A stretch of 64,000 bases of DNA, taken from JAJPKK01 sp963781195 (GTDB lineage Bacteria > Pseudomonadota > Alphaproteobacteria > Rhizobiales > Xanthobacteraceae). The notes below the pieces were generated by a model. It was not told where the DNA came from, did not search any database, and was given only the letters and a program-made list of their open reading frames with translations. The position numbers and the translations under genes were made by a program. The stretch is from assembly GCA_963781195.1 (NCBI GenBank), contig CAWAEZ010000014.1, positions 124,001-188,000 on the forward strand, in the 5' to 3' direction. This document shows, piece after piece, positions 54,798-62,881 of the stretch; the first letter of the stretch is position 1; the number at the start of each line of letters is the position of its first letter.

Positions 54798-55808
54798 ATG
54801 CAGTTGGCGATGATCGGACTGGGCAGGATGGGAGCCAACATGGTCAGGAGGCTCATCCAAGGCGGCCACGAGTGCATCGTGTTCGACATGTCCTCGAAGG
54901 CGGTCGCCGACCTCGAGCGGGACAAGGCGGTCGGCGCATCTTCGCTGGCGGACCTCGTCGGCAAGATGGAAAAGCCGCGTAACATCTGGCTGATGGTGCC
55001 GGCCGCGGTCGTAGATAAGACCATTGCCGATCTTTCGCCGCACCTCGAAAGCGGCGACACGGTGATCGACGGCGGTAACTCCTATTACGTCGACGACATC
55101 CGCCGCGCCGATGAACTCATGGCCCGCGGCATCAACTTTGTCGATGTCGGCACCAGCGGCGGCGTCTGGGGGCTGGAGCGCGGCTACTGCATGATGATCG
55201 GCGGGCCGGAGGCCGCGGTGCGGAAGCTCGATCCGGTGTTCAAGACGCTGGCGCCCGGTTCCGGAGGCATCCCGCGGACGCCGGCACGGGACGGCGTCAA
55301 GAGCACCGCCGAGTTCGGGTACTTGCATTGCGGGGCGAGCGGCGCCGGTCACTTCGTCAAGATGATCCACAACGGCATCGAATACGGCATCATGGCCGCC
55401 TACGCGGAAGGACTGAACGTTCTGCGTCACGCCAATGTCGGTAAGACCCAGGGGACGATCGACGCCGAGACGACGCCATTGCGCGATCCCGAGCTCTATC
55501 AATACGACTTCGATCTGCGCGACATTGCCGAGGTGTGGCGGCGCGGGAGCGTCATTGCATCTTGGCTTCTGGACCTGACCGCCGCCGCGCTGGCGAAGGA
55601 TCCCGACCTCTCGAAGTTCGGCGGCAACGTATCGGATTCGGGCGAAGGACGCTGGACCATCAAGGCCGCGATCGACGAGGCGGTGCCGGTTCCTGTGCTG
55701 TCGACCGCGCTCTATCAACGTTTCAGCTCGCGCGGCGAGGCGACGTTCGGCGACAAACTCTTGTCGGCGATGCGCTTCGAGTTCGGCGGCCATGTTGAGA
55801 AATCCTAG
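54798..55808 (+). CDS. gnd: 6-phosphogluconate dehydrogenase (short NAD-type)
   Basis: 336 residues, the short GndA/YqeC-type length (long NADP enzymes have about 470). N-terminal MIGLGRMGANMVRRLIQGGH, then DGGNSYYVDDIRR, VGTSGGVWGLERGYCMMIGG and SGAGHFVKMIHNGIEYGIM with catalytic Lys/His region. It oxidatively decarboxylates 6-phosphogluconate to ribulose 5-phosphate. NAD preference is inferred from the subfamily. Confidence 0.94.
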   Translation: MQLAMIGLGRMGANMVRRLIQGGHECIVFDMSSKAVADLERDKAVGASSLADLVGKMEKPRNIWLMVPAAVVDKTIADLSPHLESGDTVIDGGNSYYVDDIRRADELMARGINFVDVGTSGGVWGLERGYCMMIGGPEAAVRKLDPVFKTLAPGSGGIPRTPARDGVKSTAEFGYLHCGASGAGHFVKMIHNGIEYGIMAAYAEGLNVLRHANVGKTQGTIDAETTPLRDPELYQYDFDLRDIAEVWRRGSVIASWLLDLTAAALAKDPDLSKFGGNVSDSGEGRWTIKAAIDEAVPVPVLSTALYQRFSSRGEATFGDKLLSAMRFEFGGHVEKS

Positions 55809-55877
55809 CGCAGGGATTGCAGGTGCAATTCCTCGCCTCGGTCGGCGAAGAGGAGACCAGGATCCGAACGAGAAGGT

Positions 55878-56597
55878 GTGCGCGTGAAGATCGAAGTCTA
55901 TGGCGATGGCGACATGGCGGCCCGCGAGGCCGCGCTGATCATCGCCGCCGAACTGCGGGTGGCCGTTGCGGAGCGGGGAAGGTTCATCATGGCGGCCAGC
56001 GGCGGCCACACGCCCTGGCAGATGCTGCGCGCTCTGGCCGACGAGGCGCTCCCGTGGGACCGCGTGTATGTCTTCCAGGTCGACGAGCGGGTCGTGGCGG
56101 CGGATAACCCCGACCGTAATCTCACCCAACTGCGCCGGAGCCTGCTCGACCACACGCCCCTGCCGCCTGACCACATCCATGCCATGGCGGTTGAAGCGGC
56201 GAATCTCGATCGTGCCGCCGCGCAATACGCTCAGTGCTTGCGAGATGTGGCGGGTGAACCGGCGATGCTCGATCTCATTCACCTTGGGCTGGGGCCTGAC
56301 GGCCATACAGCCTCGCTGGTGCCGGGCGATCCGGTGCTCGACGTCACCGACGCCGATGTGGCCATCACGCGCCCTTACCAGGGGCACCGGCGGATGACAT
56401 TGACGTTTCCGATCATCAACAGGTCGCGACGGATCCTGTGGCTGGTGACGGGGGGCGAGAAGGCCGGGACGCTGGTGCGACTGCGCGACGGGGATCGCCT
56501 GATCCCGGCATCGCACGTCAGGCGGGACCGGGCGGTGGTGGTCGCCGATCGCGCCGCCGCAGCGCGGCTCGGCAGCGACGCGAAAATGGAGGCGTGA
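55878..56597 (+). CDS. pgl: 6-phosphogluconolactonase
   Basis: 239 residues from a GTG at 55878 (a second GTG lies two codons on). SugE/NagB-like fold: FIMAASGGHTPWQMLRAL, VYVFQVDERVVAADNPDRN, LIHLGLGPDGHTASLVPGD. It hydrolyses 6-phosphogluconolactone to 6-phosphogluconate, between the Zwf and Gnd steps. Only one base separates its stop from the tkt start. Confidence 0.92.
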   Translation: MRVKIEVYGDGDMAAREAALIIAAELRVAVAERGRFIMAASGGHTPWQMLRALADEALPWDRVYVFQVDERVVAADNPDRNLTQLRRSLLDHTPLPPDHIHAMAVEAANLDRAAAQYAQCLRDVAGEPAMLDLIHLGLGPDGHTASLVPGDPVLDVTDADVAITRPYQGHRRMTLTFPIINRSRRILWLVTGGEKAGTLVRLRDGDRLIPASHVRRDRAVVVADRAAAARLGSDAKMEA

Positions 56598-56598
56598 C

Positions 56599-58695
56599 AT
56601 GACGGCGGCAGCCCGATCCAAGGACACTCGGCCCCAACCCATGACCAGCGGTGAGCTCGATCAGCTGGCGATCAATTGCATGCGCACCCTGTCGATCGAC
56701 GCGGTCCAGCAGGCTGGATCCGGCCATCCCGGCACCCCGATGGCGCTGGCGCCGCTGGTCTATACGCTGTGGAACCGGGTGATGCGGTTCGATCCCCAGG
56801 ACCCGGGCTGGCCGAACCGCGATCGGTTCCTGCTGTCGAACGGCCACGCCTCGATGCTGCTGTGGTCGATCCTCCATCTCACCGGCACCCGGGCGGTCGA
56901 CGCCGATCACGAGCGGGAGGACACGCCCGCGGTGTCGCTCGATGACATCCGGCACTTCCGCCAGCTCGGCAGCAAGGCGCCGGGTCATCCAGAGTATGGC
57001 TTTGTCTCCGGCGTCGAGGCGACCACCGGACCGCTCGGCCAGGGCGTCGCCGACAGCGTCGGCATGGCGATCGCCGAAGCATGGCTTGCTGCCCGCTACA
57101 ATCGGCCGGGCTTCGAGATTTTCGGCTACAACATTTACGCGGTGTGCGGCGACGGCTGCATGATGGAGGGCGTGGCCTCGGAGGCGGCGTCGCTCGCCGG
57201 CCACCTCGCGCTCGATAATCTGTGCTGGATCTACGACAACAATCACATTTCGATCGACGGCAACACCCGCATCACCTTCAACGAGGATATCGCCGCCCGG
57301 TTCATGGGCTACGGCTGGAATGTCCTGCGCGTCGGCGATGCCAACGACATCGACCGGATCGAATCCGCCCTCGAAATCTTCCGCAAGACCAAGGGGCGTC
57401 CGACCTTCATCATCCTCGACAGCCACATCGGCTACGGCTCGCCGCACAAGCAGGATACCGCGGCGGCGCACGGCGAGGCGCTCGGCGAGGAGGAGGTGCG
57501 TCTCACCAAGCGCGCCTATGGCTGGCCGGAGGATGCCAAGTTCCTGGTGCCCGCTCCCGTGCCTGAGCACTTTGCTGCCGGCATCGGCACCCGTGGGCCG
57601 CAGGTGCACCGCCAATGGATCGAGCTCTTCGCCGCTTACCGGGCCGAATATCCCGAACTCGCCACGGAGATCGACTTGATGCAGCGGCGCGAGCTGCCGC
57701 AGGGGTGGGATCGCGGCCTGCCGGTGTTCCCCGCCGATCCCAAGGGGATCGCGGGGCGCGAAGCATCCGGCAAGGTGCTCAACATCCTGGCGCAGAACAT
57801 TCCTTGGCTGATGGGCGGATCGGCCGACCTCGCCTCGTCCACCAAGGTCGCCCTGACGTTCGAGTGTGCGGGGGACTTCGAGCCCGGCAACCGCAGCGGC
57901 CGGAACATCCACTTCGGCATTCGCGAGCACGCCATGGCGGCAGCGATCAGCGGGATGGCGCTGTCCAAGCTGCGCGCCTTCGCCGCTACGTTCTTCATCT
58001 TCAGCGACTACGCGCGGCCGGCCATCCGGCTGTCGTCGATGATGGAGCTGCCGACGATTTTCATCTTCACCCATGACGGAATAGGCGACGGCGAGGATGG
58101 TCCCACCCACCAGCCGGTCGAGCAACTCGCATCCTTTCGGGCCGAGCCGGGTCTGGTGCTGCTGCGGCCGGGCGATGCCAACGAAGTGGTCGAGGCCTAT
58201 CGCATCGTCATGCAGCTGCGAAACAAGCCGGCGCTGCTGGTGTTGTCGCGTCAGCCGCTGCCGACGCTCGACCGCAAGAAATATCGGTCGGCGGCCGGCG
58301 TCGCGCGAGGCGCCTACGTGCTCGCCGATCCGCCGGACGGCGCGCCGGAGGCGATCCTGATTGCGTCGGGCAGCGAGGTGACCCTGTGCGTCGACGCGCA
58401 CGAGAGGCTTTTGGCGGAGGGCATCCGTTCGCGTGTCGTCTCGATGCCGTCATGGGACCTCTTCGAGGATCAGACACAGGACTATCGCGACAGCGTGCTG
58501 CCTCCCGCGATCACCGCGCGAGTCGCAGTCGAGCAGGCCTCGATGTTCGGCTGGGAGCGCTATGTGGGCCGCTCCGGCCGGATGATCGGCATGAAGACGT
58601 TCGGTGCCTCGGCGCCTCTCAAGGCGTTGCAGCACAAATTCGGCTTCGAGCCGCAAAACGTAATGGCGTCCGTCAAGGAGTTGCTCGGCAAATGA
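56599..58695 (+). CDS. tkt: Transketolase
   Basis: 698 residues. Thiamine-diphosphate features: LAINCMRTLSIDAVQQAGSG HPG (conserved His), GPLGQGVADSVGMAIAEAW, GDGCMMEGVASEAASLAGHL, then the second domain IHFGIREHAMAAAISGMAL (catalytic Glu), FAATFFIFSDYARPAIRL and THDGIGDGEDGPTHQPVEQL. It transfers two-carbon units in the non-oxidative pentose-phosphate or Calvin cycle. Placement in the operon indicates the sugar-oxidation role. Confidence 0.97.
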   Translation: MTAAARSKDTRPQPMTSGELDQLAINCMRTLSIDAVQQAGSGHPGTPMALAPLVYTLWNRVMRFDPQDPGWPNRDRFLLSNGHASMLLWSILHLTGTRAVDADHEREDTPAVSLDDIRHFRQLGSKAPGHPEYGFVSGVEATTGPLGQGVADSVGMAIAEAWLAARYNRPGFEIFGYNIYAVCGDGCMMEGVASEAASLAGHLALDNLCWIYDNNHISIDGNTRITFNEDIAARFMGYGWNVLRVGDANDIDRIESALEIFRKTKGRPTFIILDSHIGYGSPHKQDTAAAHGEALGEEEVRLTKRAYGWPEDAKFLVPAPVPEHFAAGIGTRGPQVHRQWIELFAAYRAEYPELATEIDLMQRRELPQGWDRGLPVFPADPKGIAGREASGKVLNILAQNIPWLMGGSADLASSTKVALTFECAGDFEPGNRSGRNIHFGIREHAMAAAISGMALSKLRAFAATFFIFSDYARPAIRLSSMMELPTIFIFTHDGIGDGEDGPTHQPVEQLASFRAEPGLVLLRPGDANEVVEAYRIVMQLRNKPALLVLSRQPLPTLDRKKYRSAAGVARGAYVLADPPDGAPEAILIASGSEVTLCVDAHERLLAEGIRSRVVSMPSWDLFEDQTQDYRDSVLPPAITARVAVEQASMFGWERYVGRSGRMIGMKTFGASAPLKALQHKFGFEPQNVMASVKELLGK

Positions 58696-58770
58696 TCGAA
58701 TGAGCACCACGGCGACAGAGCAGAGCGGCGTTTCGGCGCGATGGCGCAGCGGAACCGAGGGCGCCGTGCG

Positions 58771-59448
58771 ATGAGCGACACGCCGACCCTGGTGTTCCTG
58801 TTCGACGTCGACAACACGCTGCTCGACAACGACGCGGTGCAGGCGGACTTACGAGAACATCTGGAGCGAACCTACGGCGCCGTTACACGCGAGCGCTACT
58901 GGAGCATCTTCGAGGATCTGCGCGGCGAACTCGGCTATGCGGACTATCTCGGCGCGCTCGAACGCTATCGGCTCGAGGATATGCATCGCCCAGAGCTATT
59001 ACGTATGTCGAGCTGGCTGGTCGACTATCCGTTTGCCGGCCGCCTCTATCCGCGCGCGTTCGACGCCGTGAAGCACGTATCGCAATGGGGCATGCCGGTC
59101 ATTCTGTCCGACGGGGATGCCGTGTTTCAACCCCGCAAGATCGAGCGATCCGGCCTGTGGCGCGCGTTCGCGGACCGGGTTCTCATCTATATCCACAAGG
59201 AGCGGGAACTCGACGACGTCCGTCGGCTTTATCCGGCGGATCATTACGTGCTGATCGACGACAAGTTGCGCATCCTCTCCGCAGTCAAGTCCGCGTGGGG
59301 CGACCGCGTTACGACGGTGTTTCCCAAACAGGGCCATTATGCGCGCGATCCCGTCGAGGTCGCCAGGTATCCCGCCGCCGATGTCGAACTCCGCGCCATC
59401 GGAGATCTGCTCCACCACGATCTGTCGTCATTTGCAAAAAAGAAGTAG
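58771..59448 (+). CDS. HAD-superfamily hydrolase, substrate unknown
   Basis: 225 residues from the ATG at 58771 (an in-frame ATG lies 30 bp upstream). Motif I FLFDVDNTLLDND holds the nucleophile Asp and second Asp. VILSDGDAVFQPRKIE gives motif II (SDG). Lys and the closing YVLIDDKLRILSAVK provide motifs III and IV. Probably a phosphatase or phosphomutase. It sits between tkt and gntK (75 and 62 bp gaps), so a sugar phosphate is the likely substrate. Confidence 0.8.
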   Translation: MSDTPTLVFLFDVDNTLLDNDAVQADLREHLERTYGAVTRERYWSIFEDLRGELGYADYLGALERYRLEDMHRPELLRMSSWLVDYPFAGRLYPRAFDAVKHVSQWGMPVILSDGDAVFQPRKIERSGLWRAFADRVLIYIHKERELDDVRRLYPADHYVLIDDKLRILSAVKSAWGDRVTTVFPKQGHYARDPVEVARYPAADVELRAIGDLLHHDLSSFAKKK

Positions 59449-59510
59449 TCGGCGAATCCCGCGGTCAGCCGCCGGCGTCCGGGGGAGCGCACGAAGGGAG
59501 GATCCAAGCG

Positions 59511-60071
59511 ATGAACATCCAGTCGCCGGCGCCCGCCGTCATTATCGTCATGGGGGTATCGGGATCGGGAAAATCGACCGTCGCCTCGCTGCTGGCGCAA
59601 CGCCTGGATTGGGAATTCGAGGACGGCGATTGGTTCCATCCCCCGGCGAACGTCGAGAAGATGCACCACGGCACTCCGCTCACTGATGACGATCGCCATC
59701 CCTGGCTGATAGCGATCGCCGGCTGGATCGACCAGACCCGCCGCCGGGGAGGTCATGCAATCATCGCCTGCTCGGCGCTCAAGCGCCGCTACCGCGACCT
59801 GCTGATCGGCGGCCGACCGGATGTCCGTCTCGTTTATCTCAAAGGAGAGGAGGCGCTGGTCGCTCGTCGGATCGCCACCCGGCAAGAGCACTTCATGCCG
59901 CAGACCCTGCTGCATAGCCAGTTTCAGGCGCTTGAAGAGCCCCGCGCTGACGAGATGCCGATCACGGTCTCGATCGAGCCGCGGCCGCGAGAGATCGTAG
60001 AGCGCATCGTTTCTTCGCTGAAGTTGCACGAGGATGCTGACGAAGCCCGGTATGTGAACGCAAATCGCTGA
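59511..60071 (+). CDS. gntK: Gluconokinase
   Basis: 186 residues from the ATG at 59511 (GGGAGG upstream). P-loop VIIVMGVSGSGKSTVASLLA (residues 10-29) is followed by EFEDGDWFHPPANVEKMHHG, LTDDDRHPWL and IIACSALKRRYRDLLIG. These are GntK/IdnK signatures. It phosphorylates gluconate to 6-phosphogluconate, feeding Gnd. Last gene of the sugar cluster. Confidence 0.95.
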   Translation: MNIQSPAPAVIIVMGVSGSGKSTVASLLAQRLDWEFEDGDWFHPPANVEKMHHGTPLTDDDRHPWLIAIAGWIDQTRRRGGHAIIACSALKRRYRDLLIGGRPDVRLVYLKGEEALVARRIATRQEHFMPQTLLHSQFQALEEPRADEMPITVSIEPRPREIVERIVSSLKLHEDADEARYVNANR

Positions 60072-60223
60072 TCGTAATGTGAAAGGCGTCTATTCGTTCA
60101 CGCTCCGTGAGCGTGGCGTGGTCGCGGAAATGCACCACCTCGGCGTCGTCTTCATAGGGTAGTCGGTAGCGGTCGTGTTGACGAAGGTGTCGAGGAAGCA
60201 TTCGCTCGGTGCCGCCCCACCCG
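60072..60223. other. Intergenic remnant after gntK
   Basis: A 7-bp stem-loop CACGCTC-CGT-GAGCGTG (60099-60115) may end the sugar operon, though no T-run follows. On the minus strand a short open frame (YRLPYEDDAEVVHFRDHATL) could be a gene fragment; I do not recognise it. Confidence 0.35.
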
Positions 60224-61168
60224 TCACGAATAGGAGCTCGATGTTTTGAGCTGCTTCACGAGCCGTCCGAGGAAGGCCCGGCGGATCGCGGGGAGCGCTG
60301 CGCCGTCGTAGACGTAGAAACCCTCGCCGGTCTTGATGCCGAGCTTGCCTTCGGCGACCTTGCGCCGCAGCAGCGGGCTTGCCTCGCGTGAGGCATCCAT
60401 CACTGCGAGCAGGTTGTCGCCGACCGTGAGCCAGATATCGAGCCCGCCGAAGTCCGCCACTTCGAGCTGGCCGGTGGTGGCGTAGCGGAAGGCGGGCCCG
60501 AATTTAAGGGCGGTATCGACGTCCGCTGCGTCGGCGACGCCTTGCTCGATGAGCGAGAAGACTTCGCGGGCGATCGCCTGCTGGATGCGATTGGCGACGA
60601 GTCCGGGCACGTCCTTCAGGACTTTGGCAGTGCGCTTGCCGATCGCCTGGTGCAGGGCCGCGACCGCGTCGTAGACCGCGGCCGGCGTATTGCCGAACTC
60701 GGAAATCTCGACGAGCGGCATCACCACAGGCGGGTTGTACCAATGCGTGACCAAGGTGCGGCTACGCCGCGCTTCGGGCAGCGCCGCGATCATCGACGCC
60801 AGCGGCAGGCTCGACGTGTTGGTCGCGAAGATGGTCGTCGAAGGGCAAAGGTGATCGAGTTCGGCGAACAGCGCCCGCTTCAACTCCATCTGTTCCGGTA
60901 TCGCTTCGACGACAAAGTCACGATCGGCGACGGCGGCCGCGAGCTCGTCGAATAGCTTTATCCGGCGTAGCGCAGGCGCAACCGCAGTCGCGGAGACCAC
61001 CTCCTCCTCGGCCAGCAAGGCATAGGCCGCTTCGATGGAGGGCATGATCTCGTCGCGCTGGCTCTTCGACGGCTCGTAGAGATGCACCGAAAAGTCGTGC
61101 AGGGCGAAGGCCGCGGCGATGCCGTGCCCCATGGTGCCTCCGCCGATGACTCCGATCCGTTGCAACAT
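60224..61168 (-). CDS. 3-hydroxyacyl-CoA dehydrogenase family protein
   Basis: 314 residues from the ATG at 61168. Rossmann motif IGVIGGGTMGHGIAAAFAL, then DFVVEAIPEQMELKRALF, FATNTSSLPLASMI, THWYNPPVVMPLVEI and PGLVANRIQQAIAREVFSLI; the C-terminal helical domain ends with GGLDIWLTVGDNLLAVMD and EGKLGIKTGEGFYVYDG. It oxidises 3-hydroxy acids or 3-hydroxyacyl-CoA with NAD. It groups on the minus strand with the cyclase-family gene and an SDR relic, suggesting one catabolic unit. Confidence 0.88.
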   Translation of the reverse strand: MLQRIGVIGGGTMGHGIAAAFALHDFSVHLYEPSKSQRDEIMPSIEAAYALLAEEEVVSATAVAPALRRIKLFDELAAAVADRDFVVEAIPEQMELKRALFAELDHLCPSTTIFATNTSSLPLASMIAALPEARRSRTLVTHWYNPPVVMPLVEISEFGNTPAAVYDAVAALHQAIGKRTAKVLKDVPGLVANRIQQAIAREVFSLIEQGVADAADVDTALKFGPAFRYATTGQLEVADFGGLDIWLTVGDNLLAVMDASREASPLLRRKVAEGKLGIKTGEGFYVYDGAALPAIRRAFLGRLVKQLKTSSSYS

Positions 61169-61199
61169 GCTGGTTCCGCAGATTGGATGGCGCCTTGGG

Positions 61200-61388
61200 T
61201 CAGCCTGCCGTATAGCCGCCGTCGGCGTCGAAAACGTGCCCCGTGAAGGCGACCTTTGCGCCCGCGCCGGCCGGCGCCTGTACCGCGAGCGCGCCGAACG
61301 CGCCAGCGGCGCCGGTGACGATCGCAACCTTGCCGCGGACCGAGAACAGCGACAGCGGATCTTTGCGGAAATCAGCGGACGCTGTCAT
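61200..61388 (-). pseudogene. SDR dehydrogenase reduced by internal deletion
   Basis: 62 codons. It starts like a normal short-chain dehydrogenase (SLFSVRGKVAIVTGAAGAFG, the TGxxxGxG region), and jumps after GAGAKVA into the usual C-terminal end FTGHVFDADGGYTAG. About 190 residues with the catalytic Ser-Tyr-Lys are missing, apparently in one in-frame deletion. Same strand as the flanking hydroxyacyl-CoA dehydrogenase and cyclase genes. Confidence 0.8.
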
Positions 61389-61479
61389 GGCCTCACCCCG
61401 GGCGATAAGGGATGACGACGAGCATGGTGATGATCGGGAAAGTCGTACGGCTTGGCCGCTGGGACACGCTTGACGTGCA

Positions 61480-62319
61480 TCAGAACGCCTCGCCCTTTTC
61501 GATCCGATAGGCTTGCTTCGGATCGGTGATGGCGACGAGACGAATGATGCAGCCGTCCCCGCGGTCCCAATTCCAGGGAAAGAAGGCGAAGGTGCAACGC
61601 TTGCCCGTGACCTCGTCGAGATCACCGCCGACGTTTTCGATGCCGAGAATGCCGTGCCGGAAAAGCTTGCCATGCACCGGCTCCCATTGCGGAAAATCCT
61701 CGGCCCAATCGCGCCCACCGGACCAGACGCGATATTCTTCCTGCAAGTGCGGGAGCAGCGGTCCGTTGCGGTGCGGACCGATCGCGGTGGCGAGGGGATG
61801 GTCGTTGGCCTGCGTGTCGTGGCCCACCACCTTGACCTGTTTGTCGATCATCCAGTCTGCCGCGGAGGGGACCAGGCCCGGGCAGTAGGCGAAGTAATCG
61901 CCGTCCTCGTAGACCTTATGCCAGCCGGTGTTCAAGACCAGCACATCGTGCGGCCGGATCGCGTGACCGCACGCCTTTTCCAGGTCGTCCGCCGTGATCG
62001 ATTCCCATTTCTTCTTCGGGATCGGAACCACTATGCCGGAGCCGAAGAAATGCGGCAGCGGCACCTCGTCGATGAATGGCGTGCCCTGCACGACATGGGC
62101 CGGCGCATCGATATGGGTGGTGGAGTGCATCGACGTCGTGATGCGCTGCGACAACACGCCCGATTTGGCCATGTAGTGGATGCGCTCGATTTTGACGTCT
62201 TCGAAATAGGGCCAGTTCGGGCATTGAAAGCCCCAACGATGCGAGAGGTTGGTGAACCGTAAGCCCATGGCATTGTCGGCATTGCTCTGAAATCTAATGC
62301 CGCGAACCTCGATGGACAT
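61480..62319 (-). CDS. Cyclase-family (kynurenine formamidase-like) protein
   Basis: 279 residues with a strong AGGAGGA before the ATG at 62319. The metal-binding motif is TSMHSTTHIDAPAHVVQG (H-x-x-T-H-x-D-x-P-x-H). FIDEVPLPHFFGSGIVVPIP, DVLVLNTGWHKVYEDGDYF and VVGHDTQANDHPL follow, as in the PF04199 cyclase family, which includes kynurenine formamidase and isatin hydrolase. Likely hydrolyses a cyclic amide or lactone. Substrate unknown. Confidence 0.88.
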   Translation of the reverse strand: MSIEVRGIRFQSNADNAMGLRFTNLSHRWGFQCPNWPYFEDVKIERIHYMAKSGVLSQRITTSMHSTTHIDAPAHVVQGTPFIDEVPLPHFFGSGIVVPIPKKKWESITADDLEKACGHAIRPHDVLVLNTGWHKVYEDGDYFAYCPGLVPSAADWMIDKQVKVVGHDTQANDHPLATAIGPHRNGPLLPHLQEEYRVWSGGRDWAEDFPQWEPVHGKLFRHGILGIENVGGDLDEVTGKRCTFAFFPWNWDRGDGCIIRLVAITDPKQAYRIEKGEAF

Positions 62320-62881
62320 CGTTCCTCCTTCTGATGCTTATTGTTTCGCGCGCCGGCCTCGACTGCCCGCCGCGAGGCGTCGCGATCGCGATGCTCCGCC
62401 TTACGATACGAATGATGCCGGTATCAGCGCAATCGGCACCACGGTGATCAATCATTTCGGTCGCATTTCGGTCGTCCCGTCGCGATGTCGACCCCGTACG
62501 TCCCAGCGCTTTCTCGAACGTCGCGACCACCTCGCCGAGCGGCTGCTAACTTTCCGGCGCCGCTTCGAGGACATCCTCTCGGGCCGAAAGTAGCCGATCG
62601 GCGAGCGACTTTGAAGAGATGCTGACGCGCATCGGGTAGGTCGGCTTCTCTCGCTACGCGAAAGGCCGCGCGATCTCGCCAAAGCCTGGCTCTCACTTCG
62701 GCGTCGCGGGCGCGCGGCTCCGCCCTGATCGAGACGCGGGGCTCACGCGGGAGACTCAGTGAACTCACGGCTGCATCGGAGCGATCCTGTCCAAAGCCGT
62801 GTTCGGTATTGAGCCGCCCCCGAGCCGGGGGCTACACTCGCGTCAGCTCCGACGAGAGCCGATAACAACAGGGAGGACTAC
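62320..62881. other. Decayed or non-coding region
   Basis: 562 bp with no intact gene. Minus-strand frames run 62294-62530 and 62448-62768 with no family features; codon use and frame switching suggest a decayed gene upstream of the cyclase gene. The last 60 bp hold the promoter and ribosome site of the final gene. Confidence 0.4.

Noticed and set aside
54777..56642. A 621-codon minus-strand frame opposite gnd and pgl
   Set aside because: Shadow frame with no conserved domain.
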